Below are positions 28,876 to 38,193 of a DNA stretch of 64,000 nucleotides, in pieces. Origin of the DNA: Bradyrhizobium sp. 138 (GTDB lineage Bacteria; Pseudomonadota; Alphaproteobacteria; Rhizobiales; Xanthobacteraceae); NCBI RefSeq assembly GCF_023074075.1, contig NZ_JADPKT010000033.1, forward strand, positions 62,001 through 126,000, read 5' to 3'. Positions within the stretch are counted from its first letter, which is position 1. Each line of letters begins with the position of its first letter. The translations under genes were made by a program, and so were the position numbers. The notes under the pieces are model-generated. The model did not search any database. It was not told the DNA's origin and saw only the letters and a program-made list of their open reading frames with translations.

Positions 28876-29778
28876 CTAGATCACGATGTGATCGAAGTCG
28901 GCGGCGATGCGGGTGTTCGGAAAGATCTTCACCGCCTCGGCCAGGATCTCATCGTCCTCGTACCGTCCCGACATATGGGTCAGCACGAGCTGGCGGACGT
29001 TGTTCGCGGCGGCAAAGGCGGCCGCTTCCGCCGCGGTGAGATGGCCGTAATCCCGCGCGGTTGCGGCGTCGCGATCGAGGAAGGTCGCCTCGATCACCAA
29101 CATATCGGCGTCAGCCACGGAGTTGGACAGTCCGTCGGTGGTTTCGATGTCACCGATCACGACAAGCTTCTTGCCGCCGCTCGGCGGGCTTAGGACGTCT
29201 TCCGGATCGATCGTTCGATCGGCGATGACGACCGGCCGTCCCGCAGCCAGTTCGCCGCGCACGGGACCATCCGGGACGCCAAGGGCCGCAAGGCGATCGG
29301 GCCGAAGGTGGCGACGTGCGGGGCTTTGAAACACGAAGCCAAAGCTGTCGGTGTCGCGGTGGCGGACCGGAAAGCAGGCGACGGTGAAGTCACCGGCGTC
29401 GATGACCGGTCCTTCGGATAGGGCTGCGAACTCGACCGCGATCGGCGCCCTGCCCGCGCCCCACAGGCCGGCGAGCATTCGGATGACGATGTCGAGCGTG
29501 CCCTGCCCGCCATGAATGGTCATCACGTCGGCACTCTGCCGCAAGCCCAGGGTTGAAAACAGGCCGGGGATGCCGAGCACGTGATCGAGATGCGCATGCG
29601 TCAGCAGGATACGGTCGAGCCGCCGAAAGCCCGAACCGCTCCTCAAGAGCTGGCGCTGCGTGCCCTCGCCGCAATCCACCAGGACGCGCTTGCCCGCGGC
29701 TTCCACCAGGAGCGCCGGATGGTTGCGCTCCCCTGAGGGAACGCTGGCCGAGGTTCCGAGAAATGTCAGGGCGAACAT
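28876..29778 (-). CDS. rnz: ribonuclease Z-like MBL-fold hydrolase
   Basis: The 300-residue metallo-beta-lactamase-fold protein belongs to the tRNase Z group. The zinc motif THAHLDH carries His61, His63, Asp65 and His66, the N-terminus is FLGTSASVPS, and a later LTHMSGRYED supplies the terminal histidine. Enzymes of this group remove 3' trailers from tRNA precursors. It lies 251 bp from a tRNA gene on the same strand, but that gene encodes its CCA, so the link is probably chance. The flexible exosite arm looks short, so a role as a related phosphodiesterase is possible. Confidence 0.82.
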   Translation of the reverse strand: MFALTFLGTSASVPSGERNHPALLVEAAGKRVLVDCGEGTQRQLLRSGSGFRRLDRILLTHAHLDHVLGIPGLFSTLGLRQSADVMTIHGGQGTLDIVIRMLAGLWGAGRAPIAVEFAALSEGPVIDAGDFTVACFPVRHRDTDSFGFVFQSPARRHLRPDRLAALGVPDGPVRGELAAGRPVVIADRTIDPEDVLSPPSGGKKLVVIGDIETTDGLSNSVADADMLVIEATFLDRDAATARDYGHLTAAEAAAFAAANNVRQLVLTHMSGRYEDDEILAEAVKIFPNTRIAADFDHIVI

Positions 29779-29802
29779 GGTCGTGTCCGGCGGTGGACGG
29801 TC

Positions 29803-30786
29803 TCACCGTCCCCAATGCCACGCGAGCAGCAGCGCGTACAGGCCCATCGATGCCGCGTAGAGCATCGCAAGCAGCGCGTAGCCCGCGATCTGGCGACTGA
29901 TCGCCGCCTTCGGTGCGACCCACCAGTCGAGCGCTTTGAAAGCGGCGGGCACCAGCCACCAGCCGAGCAGCTGGGTGCTGACGAGATTGCCGATGAACAG
30001 CGATAGCCAGACCGGCACGCCGTTTCTGTCGATCAGCGGCGCGCTGATGAAAGTGCCCCAGAGATAGACCACGGGATAGAGCACCAAAAGCACGATCAGG
30101 TTGCTTTTCCAGATCAGGCCCGGGCCCTGCTCCGGAGCCTGCGTCTTGCCGGCCGGGAACCAGAAATTGAAGCCGTAGCTCGCCCGCTTCACGTTCATGC
30201 CGGTGTTGAAGCGCTCGCCTTCCTTCAAGAGCGTCTGCCGCAACGGCGAGTCGAGCCATGCGTTGAGGTTGGCATCGGTATCGAACGTGAGGATGATGAT
30301 CCATTCATCGTGCAGGCCCGGAATCGGTCGCTCGATCTTGTGGCGCAAGAACCCCTTGAACTCGGCCTCCGCGGCCTGGATGCGCTGCTGCCATTTGAGG
30401 AACGCCTCTTCGAGCCCATCCGGCACATGGAAGGAGATGACGGCGGAGACCGCATTGTCACGCGGGACGCCGCTGTCCGGCAGGATATGGACGTCCTCCG
30501 GACCGACGAAGAAGCGTTGCACCTCCGCAATCAGCCGCGCCCGCGCTTCGCTCTGAAGCCAGGCGCGCGCTGCGGCCGGGCTTGCGAAACGCAGGACTGT
30601 CACCCAGTCGACATGGGCCGGCGGCTGCGGCGGCACCACCTCCTGGCCCAGGAATCCGGGCCACGCCTTGAGCACCTCACCGACCTCGCCATTCCAGCGC
30701 GCGAACGCGGCAAAGCCGTCATCGGCGATGCGGCGCTGGATGACGAGGGCGACCGACTGTCCGGCCATATCAGGAGATGCGCTCAT
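29803..30786 (-). CDS. double antibiotic-biosynthesis-monooxygenase (ABM) domain protein with membrane tail
   Basis: The 327-residue protein combines two ABM-like ferredoxin-fold domains (about 10-95 and 110-200) with a hydrophobic C-terminal third that has about three to four membrane helices (from about 225). The second repeat contains FLRHKIERPIPGLHDEW. ABM domains form cofactor-free oxygenases or haem-binding proteins, and membrane-tethered forms are poorly studied. It is 24 bp downstream of the rnz-like gene's start side and 15 bp beyond the guanine deaminase stop, all on one strand, so they may share a transcript. Function unknown. Confidence 0.75.
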   Translation of the reverse strand: MSASPDMAGQSVALVIQRRIADDGFAAFARWNGEVGEVLKAWPGFLGQEVVPPQPPAHVDWVTVLRFASPAAARAWLQSEARARLIAEVQRFFVGPEDVHILPDSGVPRDNAVSAVISFHVPDGLEEAFLKWQQRIQAAEAEFKGFLRHKIERPIPGLHDEWIIILTFDTDANLNAWLDSPLRQTLLKEGERFNTGMNVKRASYGFNFWFPAGKTQAPEQGPGLIWKSNLIVLLVLYPVVYLWGTFISAPLIDRNGVPVWLSLFIGNLVSTQLLGWWLVPAAFKALDWWVAPKAAISRQIAGYALLAMLYAASMGLYALLLAWHWGR

Positions 30787-30801
30787 CGGCAGCCGTCCGC
30801 T

Positions 30802-32199
30802 TCAGTTCTTCTTGTAGAGGCGCTTGCCCATCACCCAGGTCTCGTCGACGCAGCGATCGTCGCCGACCATCATGACGGCGAACAGCATGCTTGCGGCCTC
30901 GTCCATCGTACGCGGGCCACCGCCGTCGGCGATCAGCGACTGGTGCCACGCTTGCGCGATCTGCCCGCCGTTCGGATCGAGCGCGATGAAATCGGCTTCC
31001 TTGCCGGGCTCGAAATTGCCGAGCTTGTCGTCGATATAGAGGCCTTCGGCGCCGCCGAGCGTGATCGACCAGAAGCCGCGATAGGGCGAGAGCTTGTTGC
31101 GCTCGGCCTCGGCGAGGTCCTTGCGGGTGGGATCAATGCTGCCGTCGAGCAGCGTGTTGTTGCACATGCCGACCTTGTAAGCGTCGTCGAGTACGGAAAT
31201 CATCGAGAAGCGGTTGCCGCCACCGACGTCGGTGCCGAACGACATCTTGACGCGATGCTCCGGATCGGTGGCCCGGCCGAGGCGGAACAGGCCGCTGCCG
31301 AGGAACAGGTTCGAGCACGGACAGAACACCACCGCCGCGCCCTTCTTCGACATGCGGCGAAACTCGTTGTTCGAGAGATAGACGCCATGACCGCCGGAGA
31401 ACTTTGGCCCGACCAGGTCGAACTTCTCGTAGACGCCGAGATAGTCCTCGCAGTCCGGGTGCTCGACCAGCACGCCGCTGCATTCGGCCGGGTTCTCGGA
31501 GATGTGGGTGTTGACCCAGCAATCCGGATGCTCGTGCTTGAGGCGCTGACACGCTTTCAGCAGCTCCGGCGAGGCGCCGAAGGCGAAGCGCGGCGTGATG
31601 GCGTAGAGGTTGCGGCCCTTGTTGTGGTACTGCGCGATCAGCCGCTTGCTGTCGCGATAGAAATTCTCGGGCGTATCGATGAAATCGGCCGGCGCGTTGC
31701 GATCGATGCCGGTGAGGCCCGCGATGACGCGCATGTTGCGGCGGGCCGCTTCCTCGAACAATTCCTCGGTCGAGACCGGTGAAGAGCTCGTGAAGGCCTG
31801 GCATGTCGTGGTGCCGGACGCCAGCAGCGCGTCGAGGAAACGCTTCACGCCCTCGCGCGCGTAGTTGCGATCGCGGTATTTGAGCTCCTCCGGATAGACC
31901 CATTTCTGCAGCCACGGCAGCAGCTGCTCGCCATAGGCCCCGAGCACGCGGGTCTGCGGCAGATGGATGTGGCCGTCGATGAAGCCGGGGACGATGATGC
32001 GATCCTTGATATGAGTGATCGCAACGCCGGGATGCGCGGCCGCAACCTTGTCATAGGGACCGAACGCCTTGATGACACCGTCGGTGACGACCATGAGGCC
32101 GTCCTGGTGAAAGCGCGCGGCGGCCTGCTCGTTGCCGACGTGCTTCCAGGGATCATCGACGAAATCGAAGAACGTGCCGCGAATAGCAACAGTGGTCAT
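30802..32199 (-). CDS. guaD: guanine deaminase
   Basis: The 465-residue amidohydrolase starts at ATG 32199 after GGAAGGAAG. Longer in-frame extension antisense to the MFS gene is rejected. Metal ligands are visible in GFIDGHIHLPQ (His77, His79), in the NTHISEN strand, and in SFGTDVGGG (Asp). These signatures and the length fit guanine deaminase, which converts guanine to xanthine and ammonia in purine salvage or catabolism. The gene is preceded 14 bp upstream by an MFS transporter that could import or export a purine or related compound. Confidence 0.88.
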   Translation of the reverse strand: MTTVAIRGTFFDFVDDPWKHVGNEQAAARFHQDGLMVVTDGVIKAFGPYDKVAAAHPGVAITHIKDRIIVPGFIDGHIHLPQTRVLGAYGEQLLPWLQKWVYPEELKYRDRNYAREGVKRFLDALLASGTTTCQAFTSSSPVSTEELFEEAARRNMRVIAGLTGIDRNAPADFIDTPENFYRDSKRLIAQYHNKGRNLYAITPRFAFGASPELLKACQRLKHEHPDCWVNTHISENPAECSGVLVEHPDCEDYLGVYEKFDLVGPKFSGGHGVYLSNNEFRRMSKKGAAVVFCPCSNLFLGSGLFRLGRATDPEHRVKMSFGTDVGGGNRFSMISVLDDAYKVGMCNNTLLDGSIDPTRKDLAEAERNKLSPYRGFWSITLGGAEGLYIDDKLGNFEPGKEADFIALDPNGGQIAQAWHQSLIADGGGPRTMDEAASMLFAVMMVGDDRCVDETWVMGKRLYKKN

Positions 32200-32213
32200 G
32201 ATTGCTTCCTTCC

Positions 32214-33431
32214 TTAATTCTGTGTGGCGTGGCGCACTGGCGGCAGCGAGATCGCAAGCAGCCCACCCGCGATTGCGCAGAGGCCGAGATAGAGCCATCC
32301 GATCGGCGCCTGCGTCGCCTCGGGCAATACCGCCGTGATCGCCATGGCACCGCTGACGGCGAGATAGCAGAGCGCGCTGATGAGACCGCCGATCAGGCCG
32401 TGGTCGCGCTCGAACAGGCCGAGCGCCATGCCGTACATCATCGGACACAGCACGCCGCAGCCGCCGAGCACCAGCGCACCGCCGATCGTGATCGACGCAA
32501 AGTCGAGACCGAAGATCATGCCTGTTGCGGTCAGGACCACCGAGCCGGCAAGAAACAACGCGAAGGCGCCGAAGCCCAGCATGCGCGCCGGCATGAACCG
32601 CGCGAAATGCGCGCAGCCGAGCTCGCCGGCGAGATTGACGCCGCCAAGGCCGAGCGCGACCAGGCCGTAGATCGCCGCGGAATAACCAAGACCGGTCTGG
32701 TAGAAGAACGGCGCGACGACGCCGAACGCGAGCTGCGCACTGGCCGCCGCGGCAAACACCAGGACGAAAGCCAGGAACCCCGGACGTAGCAGCGCATCGC
32801 GCAGGATGCCGGCCGTGCGGCGGGGATCGAACGGTGCCCGCCGATCTGCGGGCAGCGTCTCGGGCAGAAGACAAACGACGATCGCGGCAACGATCGCCGC
32901 GGCGACGGCGATGGTGACGAAGACGCCGCGCCACGATGTCAGCTCGACGATGAAGCCGCCGGCCGCGGGCGCAAGCACGGGCGCGAGCCCCCACGCGGCG
33001 CCAAGCAGGCCGGAGATCGCCGTCAGCTCCCGGCCGCGAAAGCAGTCGGCCGCAACGGCATAGGGGACGACGAGACAGGTGCAGCCGCCGACACCTTGCA
33101 GGAAGCGCAGGCCAAGCAGCAGCGAGGCGCTGGTGGCGAGCGCGCAGGCAATGCTCATCGCGATCAGCACCGACAGGCCTGCGAGCAGAACGTTGCGGCG
33201 GCCGAGCGTGTCGGAGGCGATGCCGACCGGCACCAGCGCCAGACTCATGCCGAGCATATAGGCGGTGACGGTGTTCTGCATCGAGGCTGCATCAGTGGCG
33301 AGATCCCCCACCATCTGCGGCAGGCCGGGCGTGTAGGCATCGAGCGGAATCTGGCTGAACGGCACGACGCACAACAGGATCGGCACGATCCCGCTCCTGG
33401 CGCGACCGGCGTCCGAAGTGAGTGCAGTCAT
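32214..33431 (-). CDS. MFS transporter, Bcr/CflA type (DHA1)
   Basis: The 405-residue protein has 12 predicted membrane helices. The cytoplasmic loop motif A appears as SDTLGRRNVL at about 74-83, as in Bcr/CflA drug exporters. The N-terminus with the QIPLDAYTPGLPQM segment is typical of that family. It lies 14 bp before guaD on the same strand, so it may be co-transcribed with it and handle a purine-like solute, although family members more often export drugs or dipeptides. Confidence 0.87.
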   Translation of the reverse strand: MTALTSDAGRARSGIVPILLCVVPFSQIPLDAYTPGLPQMVGDLATDAASMQNTVTAYMLGMSLALVPVGIASDTLGRRNVLLAGLSVLIAMSIACALATSASLLLGLRFLQGVGGCTCLVVPYAVAADCFRGRELTAISGLLGAAWGLAPVLAPAAGGFIVELTSWRGVFVTIAVAAAIVAAIVVCLLPETLPADRRAPFDPRRTAGILRDALLRPGFLAFVLVFAAAASAQLAFGVVAPFFYQTGLGYSAAIYGLVALGLGGVNLAGELGCAHFARFMPARMLGFGAFALFLAGSVVLTATGMIFGLDFASITIGGALVLGGCGVLCPMMYGMALGLFERDHGLIGGLISALCYLAVSGAMAITAVLPEATQAPIGWLYLGLCAIAGGLLAISLPPVRHATQN

Positions 33432-33771
33432 GGATTACGCCCCTCGATTCCCGCGGGCCCCGTCTTTTCGTGCGCGCAATGAGAGGCGACGATGCAGGTT
33501 GCGGACATTGACGCGCGCAACGTGCCAGAACTGTGTGTAGGAATTCTTAGGGCGCCGGATCGATACGCTGATGCTCTGGCTCCTGGGAACCTCCAAACAA
33601 AAAATGCGAAAACAACCCCATGCAAAGTACAAATCATTGAAGAATTTCGCGCCGCACATCGCCAAGTCTGGCAGCGCGGACGTTTGACACGTCGGGCAAA
33701 ACAGCGGCACGATCGCATGATCGCCATCCCGAGTTCGCCTCCACGCCGAGGCCATTAACAATTCGGAAGGC
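33432..33771. other. 340-bp intergenic region between divergent MFS and amidase genes
   Basis: A weak frame at 33492-33758 has no ribosome site and no protein-like composition, so I do not call it. The stretch around 33590-33650 is AT-richer than its surroundings and contains ACAACCCCATGCA, which I recall as part of a recurrent Bradyrhizobium intergenic sequence, but I cannot verify that here. A GGAAGG ribosome site for the amidase is at 33764-33769. Confidence 0.4.
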
Positions 33772-35295
33772 ATGGCTGTTTCGGATCGCGAGGTGGAGGT
33801 CTTGATGCAGAAGGCCGCGAGCGCTACTGACTTGGATTACGGTTCGATTAGCGCACTGCTGGGCGCCCTGCAGGCGCGCAAGCTCTCGGCGTCGGAGTTG
33901 CTCGAACACACGATCGCGCGCATCGAGGCGCTGGACGGCAAGATCAACGCCATCATCGTCCGCGATTTCGATCGCGCGAGGGATGCCGCGCGCGCTGCCG
34001 ATGCCACGCTTGGCCGCGGCGAACGGCAACCGTTGCTCGGCATCCCCGTGACCTTGAAAGAGCCGTTCAACGTCGCCGGCTTGCCGACGACTTGGGGCTT
34101 TCCGCATTTCAGAGATTTCCGGCCCGCGGAGGATGCCCTTGTCGTCTGGCGGCTGAAGGCGGCGGGCGCCGTCATCATCGGCAAGACCAACATCCCGATC
34201 GGCTTGCGGGATTTCCAGAGCTACAACGAACTCTACGGGACGACCAACAATCCTTGGGACTTCGGCCGATCGCCCGGCGGCTCCTCGGGCGGATCGGGCG
34301 CGGCGCTGGCCGCAGGCTTCGGTCCGCTCTCGATCGGCTCGGATATCGGCGGCTCGATCCGGGTCCCTGCGCATTTCTGCGGCGTGTTCGGACACAAGCC
34401 GAGCCTCGGCCTGGTCCCGCTGCGCGGATACAGCCTGCCGCCGGCACCACCCGTCCCCGGCCAGGGCGATCTCGCTGTCGTTGGGCCGATGGCGCGCACC
34501 GCCTCTGATCTTGCTCTGGCGCTCGACGTGATCGCCGGCCCCGACGAGACGCGCGACGGGATCGGCTATCGCCTCGCGCTGCCCGCCCCGCGACATGATC
34601 AGCTCAGGGATTTCAGGATCCTCGTGATCGATACCCATCCGCTGATGCCGACGGGTGATGCCGTGCGTTCCGCGATCGGACGATTGGCCGACCGGCTCGG
34701 CAGATCGGGCGCACGGGTCGCGCGCGCAAGCGCGGCGCTGCCCGATCTCGCCGAGTCCGCGCGGCTCTACATGAAACTGTTGAACGGAGCGCGCAGTCCG
34801 CGCCTGACACCGGCCGCGCTCGCAGAGGCACAAGAAGTTGCCGCAGCCCTTTCGCCTGACGACCGCAGCCTGCAGGCCGAGCGTGCGCGCGGTTGGGGCA
34901 TGCTCCATCGCGAATGGCTGGCGACTGATGCGGCCCGCCTGCAGCTGCAACAAAGGTGGCATCAGCTGTTCCGTGAGTTCGATGCAGTGATCTATCCAGC
35001 CGCAGCGGTGCCGGCCTTTCCGCAGGACCAGTCCGAGCCGTTCGACGCGCGGCAGCTCGACATCGACGGCAAGCTCCACAATTACGCCGATGCGTGCTTC
35101 ATCTGGGCCGACCCCGCCTCGACCTGCGGACTTCCCGCAACTGCCATTCCGATCGAGCGCACGGCTTCGGGCCTGCCGGTCGGTGTCCAGATCATCGGGC
35201 CGTATCTGGAGGACCGCACGACGATCGCGCTGGCCGGGCTGATCGAGCGCGAGTTCGGTGGTTTCGTGCCGCCGCCGGGGCTGGGTGCGATATAA
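33772..35295 (+). CDS. amidase (amidase signature family)
   Basis: The 507-residue enzyme has the full Ser-cisSer-Lys triad of the amidase signature family: Lys96 in VTLKEPF, Ser171 in the SPGGSSGGSG loop, and nucleophile Ser195 in DIGGSIRVP. ATG 33772 has GGAAGG before it; ATG 33805 is a possible alternative. The family hydrolyses a wide range of amides, so the substrate is open. The Gln-tRNA amidotransferase role (GatA) is unlikely, as no gatB or gatC is nearby. It ends 14 bp from the convergent MBL gene. Confidence 0.88.
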   Translation: MAVSDREVEVLMQKAASATDLDYGSISALLGALQARKLSASELLEHTIARIEALDGKINAIIVRDFDRARDAARAADATLGRGERQPLLGIPVTLKEPFNVAGLPTTWGFPHFRDFRPAEDALVVWRLKAAGAVIIGKTNIPIGLRDFQSYNELYGTTNNPWDFGRSPGGSSGGSGAALAAGFGPLSIGSDIGGSIRVPAHFCGVFGHKPSLGLVPLRGYSLPPAPPVPGQGDLAVVGPMARTASDLALALDVIAGPDETRDGIGYRLALPAPRHDQLRDFRILVIDTHPLMPTGDAVRSAIGRLADRLGRSGARVARASAALPDLAESARLYMKLLNGARSPRLTPAALAEAQEVAAALSPDDRSLQAERARGWGMLHREWLATDAARLQLQQRWHQLFREFDAVIYPAAAVPAFPQDQSEPFDARQLDIDGKLHNYADACFIWADPASTCGLPATAIPIERTASGLPVGVQIIGPYLEDRTTIALAGLIEREFGGFVPPPGLGAI

Positions 35296-35309
35296 TACGC
35301 CGCGGTGGG

Positions 35310-36272
35310 CTAAGGCTGATGGCCGAGCCTCACGATCATCTTCGGGTGACGTTCACTCAAGGCCTTCAGCTGGAGCAAACTCTTTCGTTCGCTGTCCCGT
35401 TCGAACGTGAAACTTCCGGGCTCGACGCCATGCTCCCAGCCCCAGCGCGTGTGGCAAGCGTCGCCCGTCAAGAGAACCGGCCCCGTAGGCGTGCGGGCCA
35501 GATAGGAGACATGACCCGCAGTATGTCCCGGCGTCAGGATCGCAAACAACGAACTGTCGCCGAAGACATCAATCACGCCTTCCAATTTCCCGTCTGGGTC
35601 CGTCGTGAACTGAAACTCCTGAATTGCGGGTCTGCCATCAAAGAAGCGATTCTCCATCCCCTGAACGACAACGTTCTCGAACTTCTCCTCCGCAGCCTCG
35701 CCGGGGCCTGTGCAAAACGGAATGTCTTTCGGAACGTCCGGCATTCCGGAGATATGATCGAAATGGAGATGGGTCATGAAGACGCCTTTGAGCGGGACGC
35801 CTTCCGATGTGATGGCCGACAAGGCATCTTCTCGGACCTGAAGCTTGTCCATCTTTGCAAAATTTCTCAGTAGCCACGGCACACCGACGCTCTCTGGGTG
35901 CTCGGCAAACTGCCTTGAGACACCCGTATCGATCATGAAGAATCCCTGCGTGGGGTGCCGCACGAGATGCGTATAGATCTGGATCGGCTCCTCGTGATCG
36001 ACGAGCCCCGCCTGAACGGCTTTCGGATCTTTCAGATTGATCAGTCCCGATAGATCAGCTTTCCAGTCTGAGCTCGCGACCGTTCGGACTGCGATTGACC
36101 CGGGTTGATCGATCAGGGCCTCCATGGCCGACGAGCTGATCGGCTTGCCGAGGCTGGCTGTCACGGTTTGATGGGTTGTCTGCGACCAGCCGGGAAATGC
36201 GATGAAGGCAGCGCCAGACAGCGCAATGACAACGAATCCAGCAACAGCAAGGTATCGGGATCGACGGAGCAT
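35310..36272 (-). CDS. exported MBL-fold hydrolase, N-acyl homoserine lactonase-like
   Basis: The 320-residue metallo-beta-lactamase-fold protein has a long N-terminal hydrophobic signal (about 8-30, ending near GWSQ). The dinuclear zinc motif is THLHFDH (His168, His170, Asp172, His173), with later ligands in GHTAGH and TGDACH. The IDTG and LVRH segments fit the AttM/AiiA-like lactonase branch. It would act in the periplasm or outside the cell, which is unusual because classical AHL lactonases are cytoplasmic. It is divergent from a LysR-type gene, the likely regulator. Confidence 0.8.
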   Translation of the reverse strand: MLRRSRYLAVAGFVVIALSGAAFIAFPGWSQTTHQTVTASLGKPISSSAMEALIDQPGSIAVRTVASSDWKADLSGLINLKDPKAVQAGLVDHEEPIQIYTHLVRHPTQGFFMIDTGVSRQFAEHPESVGVPWLLRNFAKMDKLQVREDALSAITSEGVPLKGVFMTHLHFDHISGMPDVPKDIPFCTGPGEAAEEKFENVVVQGMENRFFDGRPAIQEFQFTTDPDGKLEGVIDVFGDSSLFAILTPGHTAGHVSYLARTPTGPVLLTGDACHTRWGWEHGVEPGSFTFERDSERKSLLQLKALSERHPKMIVRLGHQP

Positions 36273-36391
36273 GATCGGTGTTCCTCATTTCTGATCACGC
36301 TTTTGCCCTGGACCGAGAGAATAGCAATCGTCTAAATTCCTATGTCGCCATACATAAATGGATGGCCTTGGGACGAGGCCGAGGAGTGAAC

Positions 36392-37333
36392 GTGGACCTG
36401 CAATGGGATGATCTCCGGATTTTTCTCGCGGTTGCGGATGCTGGCAGCCTGAGCGGCGCCGCGCGGCGCCTCAAGGTGAGCCAGCCCACCTTGAGCCGGA
36501 GGATCGCGGAGATGGAGTACGAGCTGGGCGAGCCGCTCTTCGTCCGCAAGAACCAGGGCATCGCCTTGACCAAGACCGGAAAAAGATTGCTTCCCGCCGC
36601 CCAGGGCATGGCGCAATGGGCGACGGAAGCCAATCGCTCACTCGACGCGAAGGACTCGCCCGTGAGCGGCCGCGTGCGCATCACGGCAGCACCGTCGTAT
36701 GCCTTTGATTTCCTGGCTCCGATCTCCGAAAAGCTCAGGAAAAAGCATCCGCAGATCACCCTCGAAGTTTTGGCCAGCACGGAACGCCTGAATCTCTCGC
36801 GCGGCGAAGCGGACATCGCGCTTAGGAGATATCCGTCCGATGATTCCGACCTGATCACAGTCGATGAAGTCGTCGTTCCGATCGGGGTCTACGCGAGCAG
36901 GGACTACTCTCGGCGGCTGCCCGCGAGGTACGATTTCCGGGACCTCGACTGGATCGCCTGGGCGGGCGAGCGCGAGATGCTGAGCCCGAATCCGGAGCTC
37001 GCGGCCAAGATTCCCGACTTTCGTCCCGCCTTCACATCCGACGACTACAGTGTGCAGGTCGCGGCCTGCCAGGCCGGCGTCGGCGCAATGATCCTTCTGA
37101 AGACCACCCATCGGCTCAAACGGCCGGGCGAGCTCGTGGAGCTCAAGCTCGAGCCTCCAACCTCGCTCCGCGCAGAACTCACGATCATCTGCCACAAGCG
37201 CATGGCGGATCTCCCCAAGGTCCGAACCGTCCTGGACCTGCTCAGGCAAGAGTTTGCCGAACTGAGGAAGAACAAAGTCACGAAGGATACTCGGATCAAG
37301 TCCACCGCAGTCCCAAGGCAGGCAAGGGACTAA
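36392..37333 (+). CDS. LysR family transcriptional regulator
   Basis: I place the start at GTG 36392, 5 bases after GAGGAG, giving 313 residues that begin MDLQWDDLRIF as in many LysR proteins. Earlier in-frame codons at 36278, 36362 and 36386 add unrelated residues. The helix-turn-helix is at about 17-36 (SLSGAARRLKVSQPTLSRRI), followed by an effector domain. The shared 119-bp region with the divergent MBL gene suggests it controls that gene. The C-terminal tail is basic and probably disordered. Confidence 0.85.
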   Translation: MDLQWDDLRIFLAVADAGSLSGAARRLKVSQPTLSRRIAEMEYELGEPLFVRKNQGIALTKTGKRLLPAAQGMAQWATEANRSLDAKDSPVSGRVRITAAPSYAFDFLAPISEKLRKKHPQITLEVLASTERLNLSRGEADIALRRYPSDDSDLITVDEVVVPIGVYASRDYSRRLPARYDFRDLDWIAWAGEREMLSPNPELAAKIPDFRPAFTSDDYSVQVAACQAGVGAMILLKTTHRLKRPGELVELKLEPPTSLRAELTIICHKRMADLPKVRTVLDLLRQEFAELRKNKVTKDTRIKSTAVPRQARD

Positions 37334-37394
37334 GAGGAAGACTCCGCCAAACGCGCCGCTTGCCGCAACACTCCTTGTCCGACCTTACCGTAAC

Positions 37395-37997
37395 CTACCC
37401 TTTCGCCGACTGCGCCTCGACCGCCTGCACGGCGACATCAGCCACCTGTCGCAATGCTTCACGATCCGCGCCCGATGAGGCCATGACGCCCATGCCGACC
37501 GACACCGCCGAGACATAGCGCGCGAGCGCGGCGGGGTCGGAGCTCGGTTTCAGATCGCCTTCGGCCTTGGCGCGGATGAAGCGGTCGCGGAGCTGGTCTT
37601 CGTTCTGGGCGCGGCGTGCGGCGAGCTCGAACGGGACATTCTCGGAGCCGGTGCCGCAGGCAATGCCGCCCTGCACCAGCAGGCAGCCGGGCGGATTGGC
37701 GGGATCGGTCTGCTTGTCGGCGATGCCCATCAGCATCCGCTCGGCCACGGCGCGGGCGGTGGGGGCGGCGACCACCTCATCCATCCAGAAGCCGCGCAGC
37801 TTGGTGTAGCGGTCGAGCGCGGCCTTGAGCAGGCCTTCCTTGTTGCCGAAACAGGCATAGAGGCTGGGGGGATTGATGCCCATGGCCTCGGTCAGCTGCG
37901 CGATGGTGGCGCCCTCATAGCCATGGCGCCAAAACACTTCCATCGCCTGGTCCAACGCAATGTCGGCATCGAATTCGCGGGGGCGTCCCATGCCCAT
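37395..37997 (-). CDS. TetR/AcrR family transcriptional regulator
   Basis: The 200-residue regulator has an N-terminal helix-turn-helix at about 25-48 (TIAQLTEAMGINPPSLYACF) and a ligand domain with Cys82 in the PGCLLVQ segment that TetR_C-type repressors near RND pumps often carry. It is divergent from the MexEF-like efflux operon. The 196-bp region between them holds two dyads that could be its operators, at 38114-38141 and 38162-38177. It likely represses the pump until an exported compound binds. Confidence 0.9.
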   Translation of the reverse strand: MGMGRPREFDADIALDQAMEVFWRHGYEGATIAQLTEAMGINPPSLYACFGNKEGLLKAALDRYTKLRGFWMDEVVAAPTARAVAERMLMGIADKQTDPANPPGCLLVQGGIACGTGSENVPFELAARRAQNEDQLRDRFIRAKAEGDLKPSSDPAALARYVSAVSVGMGVMASSGADREALRQVADVAVQAVEAQSAKG

Positions 37998-38113
37998 GTG
38001 CCTGTCTCCTTGGAATCGGCGGCCCCTAGCCTAACGCCAGATCCTATCTATTTGTTCTAGCTTTCTTTTTCTTGTGTCTTCCCATTGTCGCGGTATCGGC
38101 GTACAATTTTCCT

Positions 38114-38141
38114 AGTGAATGATACATAAGTATCTTGCACT
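38114..38141. promoter_or_regulatory. candidate TetR operator (distal dyad)
   Basis: GATAC-ATAA-GTATC at 38121-38134 is a perfect inverted repeat. It is flanked symmetrically by AGTG (38114-38117) and CACT (38138-38141), giving a 28-bp interrupted dyad. It lies between the TetR gene and the MexEF-like operon. Confidence 0.5.
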
Positions 38142-38161
38142 GCGAGATCCAGCTCCACATC

Positions 38162-38177
38162 TGTAGTGAACACTACA
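38162..38177. promoter_or_regulatory. candidate TetR operator (proximal dyad)
   Basis: TGTAGTGAACACTACA is a 16-bp perfect inverted repeat 16 bp before the adaptor ATG, so a bound protein would block transcription start or early elongation. Its TAGTGAA half-site recurs in the distal dyad at 38113-38119. Confidence 0.55.
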
Positions 38178-38193
38178 TATCTGGAGCGCGCAA

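Noticed and set aside
33492..33758. An 88-codon plus-strand frame before the amidase
   Set aside because: No ribosome site and irregular codon use; the same interval looks like intergenic repeat-type DNA.
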